From the NCBI GenBank assembly GCA_009746045.1, contig RPFO01000256.1, positions 1,741,829 through 1,805,828 on the forward strand: DNA of 64,000 nt. The letters are read 5' to 3'. Source of the stretch: Mesostigma viride. Its lineage: Eukaryota; Streptophyta; Mesostigmatophyceae; Mesostigmatales; Mesostigmataceae. Below the pieces are notes generated by a model that did no database searches, had not been told where the DNA came from, and saw only the letters and a list, made by a program, of their open reading frames with translations. Made by a program: the position numbers and the translations under genes. Positions 54,530 to 64,000 of the stretch are shown in pieces. The number at the start of each line of letters is the position of its first letter. Positions within the stretch are counted from its first letter, which is position 1.

Positions 54530-57500
54530 CTACACCTTGGTGGCCAGGAACGGGCGGAACTCTGGGTGGACCTGTAGCAGCCGGTCGCCCGCCTGCCGCC
54601 AGATGTCGAAATCGGGCCAGTTCTCTTGCTCCGGCGTGTTCTGGTTGACGCGCTCCTTGACCCACCAGGGCTTGTCGGAGACGTAGTGGAGGATGACGGG
54701 GGGGCGATTGCAGCGCGTGACCATCTCGCTCTGTTGTGGGGAAAGGGAAGGGAAACACAAAGGGGAAAGGAAGGGGGAAAGAAGGAGGATGGAAGGGGAA
54801 AGGAAGGGGAAAGGAAGGGAAAAGGAAGGGAAAAGGAAGGGGAAAGGAAGGGGAAAGGAAGGGGAAAGGAAGGGGAAAGGAAGGGGAAAGGAAGGGGAAA
54901 GGAAGGGGAAAGGAAGGGGGAAGGAAGGGGAAAGGAAGGAGAAAGGAAGGGGAAAGGAAGGGGAAAGGAAGGGGAAAGGAAGGGGAAAGGAAGGAGAAAG
55001 GAAGGGGAAAGGAAGGGGAAAGGAAGGAGAAAGGAAGGGGAAAGGAAGGGGAAAGGAAGGGGAAAGGAAGGGGAAAGGAAGGGGAAAGGAAGGGGAAAGG
55101 AAGGGGAAAGGAAGGGAAAGGAAGGGGAAAGGAAGGGGAAAGGAAGGGGAAAGGAAGGGGAAAGGAAGGGAAAGGAAGGGGAAAGGAAGGGGAAAGGAAG
55201 GGGAAAGGAAGGGGAAAGGAAGGGGAAAGGAAGGGGAAAGGAAGGGGAAAGGAAGGGGAAAGGAAGGGGAAAGGAAGGGGAAAGGAAGGGGAAAGGAAGG
55301 GGAAAGGAAGGGGAAAGGAAGGGGAAAGGAAGGGGAAAGGAAGGGGAAAGGAGGGAACACGGCACGCCCAAGGGTTAAGCGGTTGCAACAAGGGGTGCTC
55401 AGACCATTAAAATTTGGATCCCAATGGAGGCCCCTCATTTCATGGAGGTGAGGGGCACATCAACGGTAAGGCGGTGCTTGCCTCGACAACAGCGCTTGCA
55501 TCTACAACATGTTATCCTGTGTCGCTGTCACCAGTGAGCACACGAAAGGTAATGGAGCATGGAAACAAAGTGATGAACCCGAGGAGCGAGTGGGAAACTT
55601 GCTGCATGTTCAAATCTTTCTGCATTGAAAGAAGCTTTCATACCTAGTGGAAAAGCTCATGGAATGTTCTTATCAGGTTTTGGTGGGTGTGGGAGTGGGG
55701 GAGCGGGTGTCAGGGTCGAGCCTTGCGTGAGCAGCAACAGGGGAGAGGGGGGGGAAAGAACAAGAGTTGCCATCGCACGGCGCATTTCCCACAAACAGGC
55801 CCCGGACAGAAGGTAAAACTGGGCACCACAGAATACCAATGACGCCAATGCATGCAGAATCTCAATCATATAAAGAGCTATGGCATAATTTGCTGACCAA
55901 TAGGGTCATTTGTCCTCCAAGGGCAAAGCCAGATTGTAGAAGCTGTGGGATATTTTCAATGCGGTAGCCCATATACCCATCGGTAGCCCATATACCCATC
56001 GGTAGCCCTTATACCCATCGGTAGCCCATAAACCCATCGGTAGCCCTTATACCCATCGGTAGCCCTTATACCCATCGGTAGCCCTTATACCCATCGGTAG
56101 CCCTTATACCCATCGGTAGTCCTTATACCTAAGGATATTGCAAGACTGGTTGAGAAAAGTAGCCTATTTTGTTCCTCACCGTCTTCCAGGACGGGCACGC
56201 GAACCGCGTCGCGATGTGCGTCCACCTGTCCATGAAGAGGGTCGTCAGGAGCAGCTCGTCCGGCCCAACCACCTGTTGCGACGCCCACAGGGTTCCAAAT
56301 CGGAGATTGGAACGGAAATGCCAAGGAAAGTCTTGGTAAGTGTTACCGAATTATTGTCTTGACACTGCGAGTAACTACTGCATACGTGCAGTACTTGACT
56401 CACTCGATTTCTCAACTAATCCTCTCCAATCACAGTTATCACACATATGTGCGAGAGCAATGCAGGGCCTACGGGAACAAGTCCTGCAGGTACAATGCTT
56501 GGGGACATGGGGCATGGAACCCAACCAAATAAGCACTGGCGAATCCTACCCCCCTGTATCGATTCTGGGTGTGATTGGCACACTCTGATGGAAACCGAGA
56601 GCAAGGTAGAGAACATCTTCATGTATACAACTATGAGACCACCACTCACGTTGCTTTACCATACGTGCATGCTGAGGTCAGTGGATCCATGACCTCTGCT
56701 GGTACCCTACCTGGGTAGATAGACGCAACGGTGGTTCCAGCCACAGGAACAGGAGAACTATCGAGTAATACTAACTGAGATAAGGAATACGATCGAGCAA
56801 CAGGATTCAGACTGCCAGGATAATTATGGAAAACCTGAAGGCAGCTTGCTGAATGCTTTAAGTGAGGTCAAACCACATTGATGCATTCGCAAAGGTGGGC
56901 GGACGAATATCTGTTTACAAGGACCGACGGAGACTCACGCGCAGCCCGTTCTTCGGCATACGCCACGTGCCACCCTGAGCAACCTATCCCCCTTCTCTTC
57001 GTGCCCCCCTCTCACCCCCGCATCTCACCCATTGCACGTCGCCAGCATTCCCTTCCTCTACGTACCAGTCACTTCTCCCCGTCTGAGCCCAGAAGACTCG
57101 ACCAACGGCGTCCCCCCCTCTTACCAGATGCCTTTAAGTTTTAACCCCACCAACCAGCAACGTCTCCCCCATTTCCCAGTCTCTTCTCCCCCTCTTACCA
57201 GTCGCTTCTTTCGCTAATAACCCTGATAGCTTCACTACCCTATCTGCCCCGTGACAAACTTGATAGCCTTTCCCAGTCTCTTCTCCCCTTCTTAGCCGTC
57301 GATTATCCCCCTGTTACCAATCTCTTTTCCCCCTTTGTCAACCCCGCTCACCAGCCCCTATTTCCCCACACACCAGCCCCTATGTCCCCACTCACTAGCC
57401 CCTATTTCCACACACAACCGCCCCTATTTCCCCACTCACCAGCCCCTAAATCCCCATTCACTAGCCCCTATTTCCCCATTCACCAGCCCCTATTTCCCCA

Positions 57501-59534
57501 CTCACCAGCCCCTATTTCCCCACTCATTAGCCCCTATTTCCTCACTCACCAGCCCCTATTTCCCCACTCACCAGCCTCCTCCTCCCCAACCACCCGCCGC
57601 TTCCCCCTCACTCACCAGCCTCTTCTCGCCATACTCCCCCCGCGCCGCCAGCATCCCTTTGATCTCCCCCAACACGCGCATGTCCGGCTCAAGAACCGCC
57701 AAGCAGCCGCGCACGCCGTACGGCATGTGCCGCTGCGCATGACTGTTTCCTTGCTGCTGCGGTGACTGCTGCTGCTGCTGCTGCTGTTGATGCGGAGAAC
57801 CATCATGGCTGGAAGGCTGGCCCGGCCCTGATGCTCTCCGCCCCTGGCCCCCCGACGGAGAGGACTGCCACCCCTTGTCACCAGTCGGCGAAACCCCATG
57901 GTGCGAGGAATAACCATCCTTTGCCCCACTGCCGCTCCCGTGCCCGTGCCCCTGTGCGGATCCTGCCCGCCCAAGCCCCGGCGGAGGGCCGTTCGACACA
58001 GCGGGGCCCGGGGAGGGACACGTGGTGGCGTCCGGCGGCGCCACCTGTCGCAGCTCGTGCTGACCGTGTGCATCTGTGCAGCGAGCACCTCTCGCGCAGA
58101 ACAGGCCGTTGGCAAACTTGGGGCAGATGACGGTCTTGAAAGTGTCTACTGGCGCCCGCTGTGGTGGGCTGGCATCACACATTTAGCGCCATCCAGCCCC
58201 ATCCAGCGCCATCCAGCCCCATCCAGCCCCATCCAGCCCCATCCAGCCCCATCCAGCCCCATCCAGCCCCATCCAGCCCCATCCAGCCCCATCCAGCCCC
58301 ATCCAGCCCCCAACAAGAAGATGTGGGCGGCCCATGTGTATGGCCCCGAGCAGGCCATGACAAGTAAAACATTTTAGCCTTGAGCAATCATCAGAAATAG
58401 GAAAATAGCTGCGGCTGCAGATGTCAGCTATCAGCACGATCTTTTGCTGGCCTCCACCTTTCCACAGATTCCCTTTTTCTGCCATCTTCAAAAGGCTATG
58501 TTTTGTAGGGCAAGAAACAGTGACCCCAGCAAAAGCAACCTCATAGCCATAAGAAACATGGCTGGAAGAGTCTAGCGACACAGCCCCCTATATCATGCCT
58601 ACCCATGCGCGCCCTACCCACGCGCGCCCTACCCTATTTCACCCCTACCTGCGCTCGCCCTACCCAGATCACCAATGCCCAGCCCGTCTGTTGCTTCCCA
58701 CGTCGATGCACCCAGTCCCTACAACACACCTACTGCCCCCCTGTCGTGCCTCATCCCTGGCCCCCATACTACCCATATCCCACACCTCTCCCACACCTCC
58801 CACCCTTACTGTACGGCTAATCCCCCCAGTCCATATAGAAATCTCGTGTCGCCTCCCTAGCCCGTCCTATGCTCGCCCCTCCTGCTCCCCCTCCGGGCAA
58901 CCCGGGAAGCAGCTTGATAAGGAAGCAGCTTGATAAGGAAGCAGCTTGATAAGGAAGCAGCTTGATAGGGAAGCAGCTTGATAAGGGAGCAGCAGGGCCA
59001 AGTACAGGTTCGCAAAACAACTCCTATTTCCAAAGTTTTATTCCAAAATTTTCAACCACGCTCGCCTCTCCCTTTGCCTTGGCTTCGCCAGCCACGGCGT
59101 CGTTACGCTGTTCGGAATGACAACGCACTCACCACCCCCTTTGGCACGGTTGCCATCGCGCCATTCTGTTATCTAAGCTTAACCACACTAAACAATCCTC
59201 GCAGCGGCTGTGCCAGCCAGGACAGTATTACGGCATCTATACGCTACCCACAATCAAGACAGCCTTCCCCCTTCCCCCTCACCTGGGCGTGGCCAGCGGC
59301 GGCGCCGTGACACTGTCCGAGATGGATCGTGCGACGAGCGCCTGCGGGACCCGCTGCCCGTGCCACCGGGCATCCTCCTCCCACAAAAAGTTGGAGCAGA
59401 TGCCAGCGGGGGCGTGGAGCTGGAACAGCTCATCGGGGTTGGACAGCGCGAGGCAGTCGGCCTCAATCCACACGATCTTGGAGTACTGGGTCAGGCCGAA
59501 GAAATTGAACTTTGTGAAGCAGCTGTCCAGCCAC
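54530..59534 (-). CDS. Family-8 glycosyltransferase (glycogenin/galactinol-synthase fold), 3' exons; 5' exons beyond the array or window
   Basis: GT8 enzymes transfer sugars from nucleotide-sugars with retention of configuration. Minus-strand exons are 59283-59534, a middle exon ending at 57616, 56180-56272 and 54530-54730. The first carries RWLDSCFTKFNFFGLTQYSK followed by IVWIEADCLALSNPDELFQL, the manganese-binding region (EAD where DAD is usual). The middle exon carries YGVRGCLAVLEPDMRVLGEI, the conserved V.EP segment. The next is VVGPDELLLTTLFMDRWTHI followed by ATRFACPSWKT, and the last is VILHYVSDKPWW, with the histidine of the sugar-nucleotide site, to the stop. The last three exons join in phase 0 with donors GTGAGTG and GTGAGGA. 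The N-terminal Rossmann exons are not in the readable part. The acceptor is unknown. Confidence 0.82.
54748..55350. repeat. 11-bp purine/pyrimidine minisatellite next to the last GT8 3' splice site
   Basis: About 600 bp of GGGGAAAGGAA units (plus strand) are read in the gene sense as TTCCTTTCCCC. The array ends about 15 bp before the splice acceptor CCCCACAACAG (54731-54741). The long ORFs on both strands here are repeat artefacts. Confidence 0.9.
55962..56132. repeat. 19-bp tandem repeat, nine copies, in the last GT8 intron
   Basis: The unit CGGTAGCCCTTATACCCAT recurs every 19 bp from 55962 to 56114, with a few substitutions. Confidence 0.9.
56273..57325 (-). other. GT8 intron, non-repetitive part
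   Basis: No gene is seen between the 93-bp exon and the 22-bp repeat array. The 56.9-57.3 kb part is C/T-rich on the plus strand. Confidence 0.45.
57326..57600. repeat. 22-bp minisatellite carrying a copy of the GT8 splice donor
   Basis: About ten units of CCAGCCCCTATTTCCCCACTCA (22 bp, shown plus strand) adjoin the exon end at 57616. In the gene sense every unit contains CTGGTGAGTG, the same ten bases as the exon/intron junction CTG|GTGAGTG. Confidence 0.85.
57616..58168 (-). CDS. CCCH zinc-finger and Gln-rich exon joined to the GT8 middle segment
   Basis: One open frame runs from a C-x8-C-x5-C-x3-H finger (CPKFANGLFCARGARCTDAH, residues about 15-35) through a Gly/Ser/Pro linker and a Gln run into the GT8 segment ending EKRL at the GTGAGTG donor. 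An acceptor at 58169-58170 (TGCCAG) would join the preceding GT8 exon (59283-59534, phase 2) in frame and place the finger inside the enzyme. A shorter alternative acceptor before 57742 (AAACAG) also keeps frame and would skip the finger. The finger resembles RNA-binding CCCH domains (KxxICPKF...CARGxxCxxAHGxxELR). It may be a real fusion, an alternative exon, or a separate small gene running into the GT8 exon. Confidence 0.6.
58187..58311. repeat. 10-bp tandem repeat (CCCCATCCAG)n
   Basis: About 12 units lie immediately upstream (gene sense) of the candidate acceptor of the zinc-finger exon. Confidence 0.9.
58312..58905. other. GT8 intron sequence without a gene
   Basis: Plus-strand CT-rich sequence with short repeats of CATGCGCGCCCTACCCACGC type near 58600. 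No coding evidence. Confidence 0.4.
58909..58990. repeat. 16-bp tandem repeat, five copies
   Basis: GAAGCAGCTTGATAAG recurs at 16-bp spacing with minor changes, inside the GT8 intron. Confidence 0.9.
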
Positions 59535-59945
59535 CTGCGCACAGATAGGTGGGGATGTTTGTCGTGTTTAATGACATGGTTTTGATGGTTACATACGCAC
59601 GTGCCTGTGTATGGGGAGTGATGGGGAAGCGGCTGTCCAGCCACCTGCATGGGGCCAACAGGATTTATTACAGTCATTTGCGATATATATTAGTCACTTT
59701 GTTAGAAACTCAAGGATGGCAGTTCAACTTGATTGTCGAAGCAGCTAAACCACCAGCTGAAAACGTCCAGCCTGATGGTTTGCAGCGATCCAGCCAACTA
59801 CATGGGATCACGTAAAAGCCCTTGATGGGAGGAATTAGTAGATATGATAAAACATGATATAATTAATCAATATTAAGGAACTATTGCAGATCCTTCTTTA
59901 CTGATCTGGTCAGGGAACTGTCCAGCCAGGTGCGGGGGTACAGAT
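59519..59945. repeat. Echoes of the GT8 exon 5' border
   Basis: CTGTCCAGCCACCTG, which spans the splice acceptor and first codons of the 59283-59534 exon on the opposite strand, recurs at about 59633. A close form (CTGTCCAGCCAGGTGCG, again followed by a CAGATAGG word) lies at about 59918. Part of the exon border has been duplicated twice upstream. Confidence 0.65.
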
Positions 59946-60003
59946 AGGACTTACAGGTCTATTTGTTTACTTATTGAGTGGGTCAGTGGGTCAGACACTC
60001 GAT

Positions 60004-63000
60004 GGGTGGGTGGGTGGGTGGGTGGGTGGGTGGGTGGGTGGGTGGGTGGGTGGGTGGGTGGGTGGGTGGGTGGGTGGGTGGGTGGGTGGGTGGGTGGGTG
60101 GGTGGGTGGGTGGGTGGGTGGGTGGGTGGGTGGGTGGGTGGGTGGGTGGGTGGGTGGGCGGGTGGGTGGGTGGGCGGGTGGGTGGGTGGGTGGGTGGGTG
60201 GGGGGGTGGGTGGGTGGGTGGGTGGGTGGGTGGGTGGGTGGGTGGGTGGGTGGGCTGGTGGGTGGGTGGGCGGGTGGGTGGGTGGGCGGGTGGGTGGGTG
60301 GGCGGGTGGGTGGGTGGGCGGGTGGGTGGGTGGGCGGGTGGGTGGGTGGGCGGGTGGGTGGGTGGGCGGGTGGGTGGGTGGGCGGGTGGGTGGGTGGGCG
60401 GGTGGGTGGGTGGGCGGGTGGGTGGGTGGGTGGGCGGGTGGGTGGGTGGGCGGGTGGGTGGGTGGGTGGGTGGGTGGGTGGGTGGGTGGGTGGGTGGGTG
60501 GGTGGGGGTGGGTGGGTGGGTGGGCGGGTGGGTGGGTGGGCGGGTGGGTGGGTGGGCGGGTGGGTGGGTGGGCGGGTGGGTGGGTGGGCGGGTGGGTGGG
60601 TGGGCGGGTGGGTGGGTGGGCGGGTGGGTGGGTGGGCGGGTGGGTGGGTGGGCGGGTGGGTGGGTGGGCGGGTGGGCGGGTGGGCGGGCGGGTGGGTGGG
60701 TGGGTGGGTGGGTGGGTGGGTGGGCGGGTGGGTGGGTGGGCGGGTGGGTGGGTGGGTGGGTGGGTGGGGTGGTGGGTGGGTGGGTGGGTGGGTGGGTGGG
60801 TGGGTGGGTGGGCGGGTGGGTGGGCGGGTGGGTGGGTGGGCGGGTGGGTGGGTGGGCGGGTGGGTGGGTGGGCGGGTGGGTGGGTGGGCGGGTGGGTGGG
60901 TGGGCGGGTGGGTGGGTGGGCGGGTGGGTGGGTGGGCGGGTGGGTGGGTGGGCGGGTGGGTGGGTGGGCGGGTGGGTGGGTGGGGGCGGGTGGGTGGGTG
61001 GGCGGGTGGGTGGGTGGGTGGGTGGGTGGGTGGGTGGGTGGGTGGGTGGGTGGGTGGGCGGTGGGTGGGTGGGTGGGCGGGTGGGTGGGTGCGGGTGGGT
61101 GGGTGGGCGGGTGGGTGGGTGGGCGGGTGGGTGGGTGGGCGGGTGGGTGGGTGGGCGGGTGGGTGGGTGGGCGGGTGGGTGGGTGGGCGGGTGGGTGGGT
61201 GGGCGGGTGGGTGGGTGGGCGGGTGGGCGGGTGGGCGGGTGGGCGGGTGGGTGTGGGTGGGCGGGTGGGTGGGTGGGCGGGTGGGTGGGTGGGCGGGTGG
61301 GTGGGCGGGTGGGTGGGCGGGTGGGTGCGGGTGGGTGGGTGGGCGGGTGGGTGGGTGGGCGGGTGGGTGGGTGGGCGGTGGGTGGGCGGGTGGGTGGGTG
61401 GGTGGGTGGGTGGGTGGGTGGGTGGGTGGGTGGGTGGGTGGGTGGGTGGGTGGGTGGGTGGGTGGGTGGGTGGGTGGGTGGGTGGGTGGGTGGGTGGGCG
61501 GGTGGGTGGGTGGGCGGGTGGGTGGGTGGGCGGGTGGGTGGGTGGGCGGGTGGGTGGGTGGGCGAGTGGGTGGGTGGGCGGGTGGGTGGGTGGGTGGGTG
61601 AATGGGTGGGTGGGTGGGTGGGTGGGTGGGCGGGCGGTGGGTGGGTGGGTGGGCGGGTGGGTGGGTGGGCGGGTGGGTGGGTGGGCGGGTGGGTGGGTGG
61701 GTGGGTGGGTGGGTGGGTGGGTGGGCGGGTGGGTGGGGGTGGGCGGGTGGGTGGGTGGGTGGGCGGGTGGGTGGGTGGGCGGGTGGGTGGGTGGGCGGGT
61801 GGGTGGGTGGGCGGGTGGGTGGTGGGCGGGGGGTGGGTGGGTGGGTGGGTGGGTGGGTGGGTGGGTGGGTGGTGGGTGGGTGGGTGGGTGGGTGGGTGCG
61901 TGGGTGGGTGGGTGGGTGGGTGGGTGGGTGGGGTGGGTGGGTGGGTGGGTGGGCGGGTGGGTGGTGGCGGGCGGGTGGGTGGGTGGTGGGTGGGTGGGTG
62001 GGTGGGTGGGTGGGTGGGTGGGTGGGTGGGTGGGTGGGTTGGTGGGTGGGTGGGTGGTGGGTGGGTGGGTGGGTGGTGGGTGGGTGGGCGGTGGGTGGGT
62101 GGGCGGGTGGGTGGGTGGGCGGGTGGGTGGGTGGGCGGGTGGGTGGGTGGGTGGGTGGGTGGGTGGGTGGCGGGTGGGTGGGTGGGTGGGTGGGCGTGGT
62201 GGGTGGGTGGGCGGGTGGGTGGGTGGGCGGGTGGGTGGGTGGGCGGGTGGGTGGGTGGGCGGTGGGTGGGTGGGCGGGTGGGTGGGTGGGCGGGTGGGTG
62301 GGTGGGCGGGTGGGTGGGTGGGCGGGTGGGTGGGTGGGCGGGTGGGTGGGTGGGCGGGTGGGTGGGCGGGTGGGTGGGTGGGCGGGCGGGTGGGTGGGTG
62401 GGCGGGTGGGTGGGTGGGCGAGTGGGTGGGTGGGCGGGTGGGTGGTGGGTGGGTGAATGGGTGGGGGCGGGGGGGCGGGTGGGTGGGTGGCGTGGGCGGG
62501 TGGGTGGGTGGGGGGGTGGCGGGGGTGGGCGGGTGGGTGGGTGGGTGGTGGGTGGGTGGGGGTGGGTGCGGGTGGGTGGGTGGGCGGGTGGGTGGGTGGG
62601 TGGGTGAATGGGTGTGTGGGTGGGTGGGTGGGGCGTGGGGGTGGTGGGTGGGTGGGGGTGGGTGGGTGGGCGGGCGGGTGGGTGGGTGGGTGGGTGGGTG
62701 GGTGGTGGGGGTGGGTGGGTGGGTGGGTGGGTGGGTGGGTGGGTGGGTGGGTGGGTGGTGGGTGGTGGGTGGGTGGGTGGGTGGGTGGGCGGGTGGGTGG
62801 GTGGGTGGGCGGGTGGGTGGGTGGGCGGTGGGTGGGTGGGTGGGTGGGTGGGTGGGTGGGTGGGTGGGTGGTGGGTGGGTGGGTGGGTGGGTGGGTTGGT
62901 GGGTGGGTGGGTGGGTGGGTGGGTGGGTGGGTGGGTGGGCGGGTGGGTGGGTGGGCGGGTGGGTGGGTGGGTGGGTGGGTGGGTGGGCGGTGGGTGGGTG

Positions 63001-64000
63001 GGTGGGTGGGTGGTGGGTGGGTGGGTGGGTGGGTGGGTGGGTGGCGGGTGGGTGGGTGGGTGGGTGGCGGGTGGGTGGGTGGGCGGGTGGGTGGGTGGGC
63101 GGGTGGGTGGGTGGGCGGGTGGGTGGGTGGGCGGGTGGGTGGGTGGGCGGGTGGGTGGGTGGGCGGTGGTGGGTGGGCGGGTGGGTGGGTGGGCGGGTGG
63201 GTGGGTGGGCGGGTGGGTGGGCGGGCGGGTGGGTGGGGGGCGGGTGGGTGGGTGGGCGGGTGGGTGGGTGGGCGAGTGGGTGGGTGGGCGGTGGGTGGGT
63301 GGGTGGGTGAATGGGTGGGTGGGCGGGTGGGTGGGTGGGCGGGCGGGTGGGTGGGTGGGTGGGCGGGTGGGTGGGTGGGTGGGCGGGTGGGTGGGTGGCG
63401 GTGGTGGGTGGGCGGGTGGGTGGTGGGCGGGTGGGTGGGTGGGCGGGTGGGTGGGCGGGCGGGTGGGTGGGTGGGTGGTGGGTGGGTGGTGGGTGGGTGG
63501 TGGGTGGGTGGGTGGGTGGTGGGTGGGTGGGTGGGTGGGTGGGTGGGTGGGTGGGTGGGTGGGTGGGTGGGTGGGTGGGTGGGTGGGTGGGTGGGTGGGT
63601 GGGTGGGTGGGTGGGTGGGTGGGTGGTGGGTGGTGGGTGGGCGGGTGGGTGGGTGGGTGGGCGGGTGGTGGTGGGCGGGTGGTGGGTGGCGGGTGGGTGG
63701 GTGGGTGGGTGGGTGGGTGGGTGGGTGGGTGGGTGGGTGGGTGGGTGGGTGGGTGGGTGGGTGGGTGGGTGGGTGGGTGGGTGGGTGGGCGGTGGGTGGG
63801 TGGGCGGGTGGGTGGGTGGCGGGTGGGTGGGTGGCGGGTGGGTGGTGGGTGGGCGGGTGGGTGGGTGGGTGGGTGGGTGGGCGGGTGGGTGGGTGGGCGG
63901 GTGGTGGGTGGGCGGGTGGGTGGGTGGGCGGGTGGGTGGGTGGGCGGGTGGGTGGGTGGGCGGGTGGGTGGGTGGGCGGGCGGGCGGGCGCGCGGGCGGG
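60004..64000 (+). repeat. (GGGT)n array of about 4 kb with 16-bp higher-order period
   Basis: Almost uninterrupted GGGT units run to the end of the window. In many stretches every fourth unit is GGGC, making a 16-bp higher-order unit CGGGTGGGTGGGTGGG (for example 60280-60420, 60840-60980, 61120-61230). Pure GGGT stretches alternate with these. Occasional GTGG or GGGGG slips shift the register. The three plus frames stay open for hundreds of codons because no frame of the repeat contains a stop; these are not genes. The array lies upstream (gene sense) of the last visible GT8 exons. Confidence 0.95.

Noticed and set aside
54438-55451. Long FPLPFPFLSPS and KGKGRGKEGER reading frames
   Set aside because: They are translations of the 11-bp minisatellite on both strands; only the 54530-54730 exon is real coding sequence.
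59974-63310. Open frames of up to 1110 codons encoding GWVG repeats
   Set aside because: A 4-bp repeat without stop words is open in all three frames; there is no start context, domain or splice support.
60004-64000. Telomere
   Set aside because: Green algal telomeres are TTTAGGG or TTTTAGGG; this is GGGT with GGGC variants, so it is a satellite.

Overview
The window looks like nuclear DNA of a green alga (Viridiplantae, probably Chlorophyta; species not determined). The evidence is a plastid-type thioredoxin z split by an intron, a plant-type golgin-84, GT-AG (and one likely GC-AG) introns, GC-rich coding sequence, and several intron-split or single-exon genes lying in a sea of non-LTR retroelements and minisatellites.

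Layout. 1-4.2 kb: 3' half of a golgin-84-like gene (+). 4.2-7.9 kb and 11.4-18.9 kb: insertions of at least three related LINE families (called here LINE-1, LINE-2, LINE-3) and two short SINE-like families (SINE-A, SINE-B). Nine insertions are bounded exactly by target-site duplications of 10-12 bp. 7.9-11.4 kb: a 3454-bp element with terminal inverted repeats sitting inside a LINE-2 copy. 19.2-21.7 kb: first F-box-like/LRR (AMN1-type) gene (-). 24.5-25.0 kb: an intronless, bacterial-looking RibD/DHFR-fold reductase (+). 26-29.2 kb: stacked LINE-2 copies. 30.0-30.8 kb: thioredoxin z (-). 31.3-35.3 kb: a G-rich 2.19-kb unit in two near-identical tandem copies plus diverged partial copies. 35.6-51.6 kb: three more members of the F-box/LRR family (two intact, one decayed), with duplicated upstream DNA and an ORF1-only LINE-like element between them. 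52.2-52.9 kb: a SINE-B nested in a LINE-3. 54.5-59.5 kb: a multi-exon family-8 glycosyltransferase (-) whose introns hold many minisatellites and whose middle exon carries or overlaps a CCCH zinc finger. 60.0-64.0 kb: an unbroken (GGGT)n array with a 16-bp higher-order period.

The most distinctive signal is shared by all the retroelements. Each ends 3' in a short stem-loop followed directly by a short A/T-rich tandem tail ((TTAA)n, (AAATT)n, (AATTG)n). In LINE-2, LINE-3, SINE-A and SINE-B the stem differs but the loop is almost always CAAC (or CCAC). LINE-1 and the ORF1-only element share a different stem, CACGTGAC/GTCACGTG. One insertion of only 40 bp consists of nothing but this stem-loop and tail between perfect 11-bp target duplications, which suggests that the stem-loop is the minimal recognition unit for reverse transcription.

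All coordinates, splice junctions and target duplications were read by eye; no database search was possible. The genes do not form one pathway: golgin, thioredoxin z, GT8 and the F-box/LRR proteins are unrelated neighbours, and the F-box/LRR family is the only one expanded locally.
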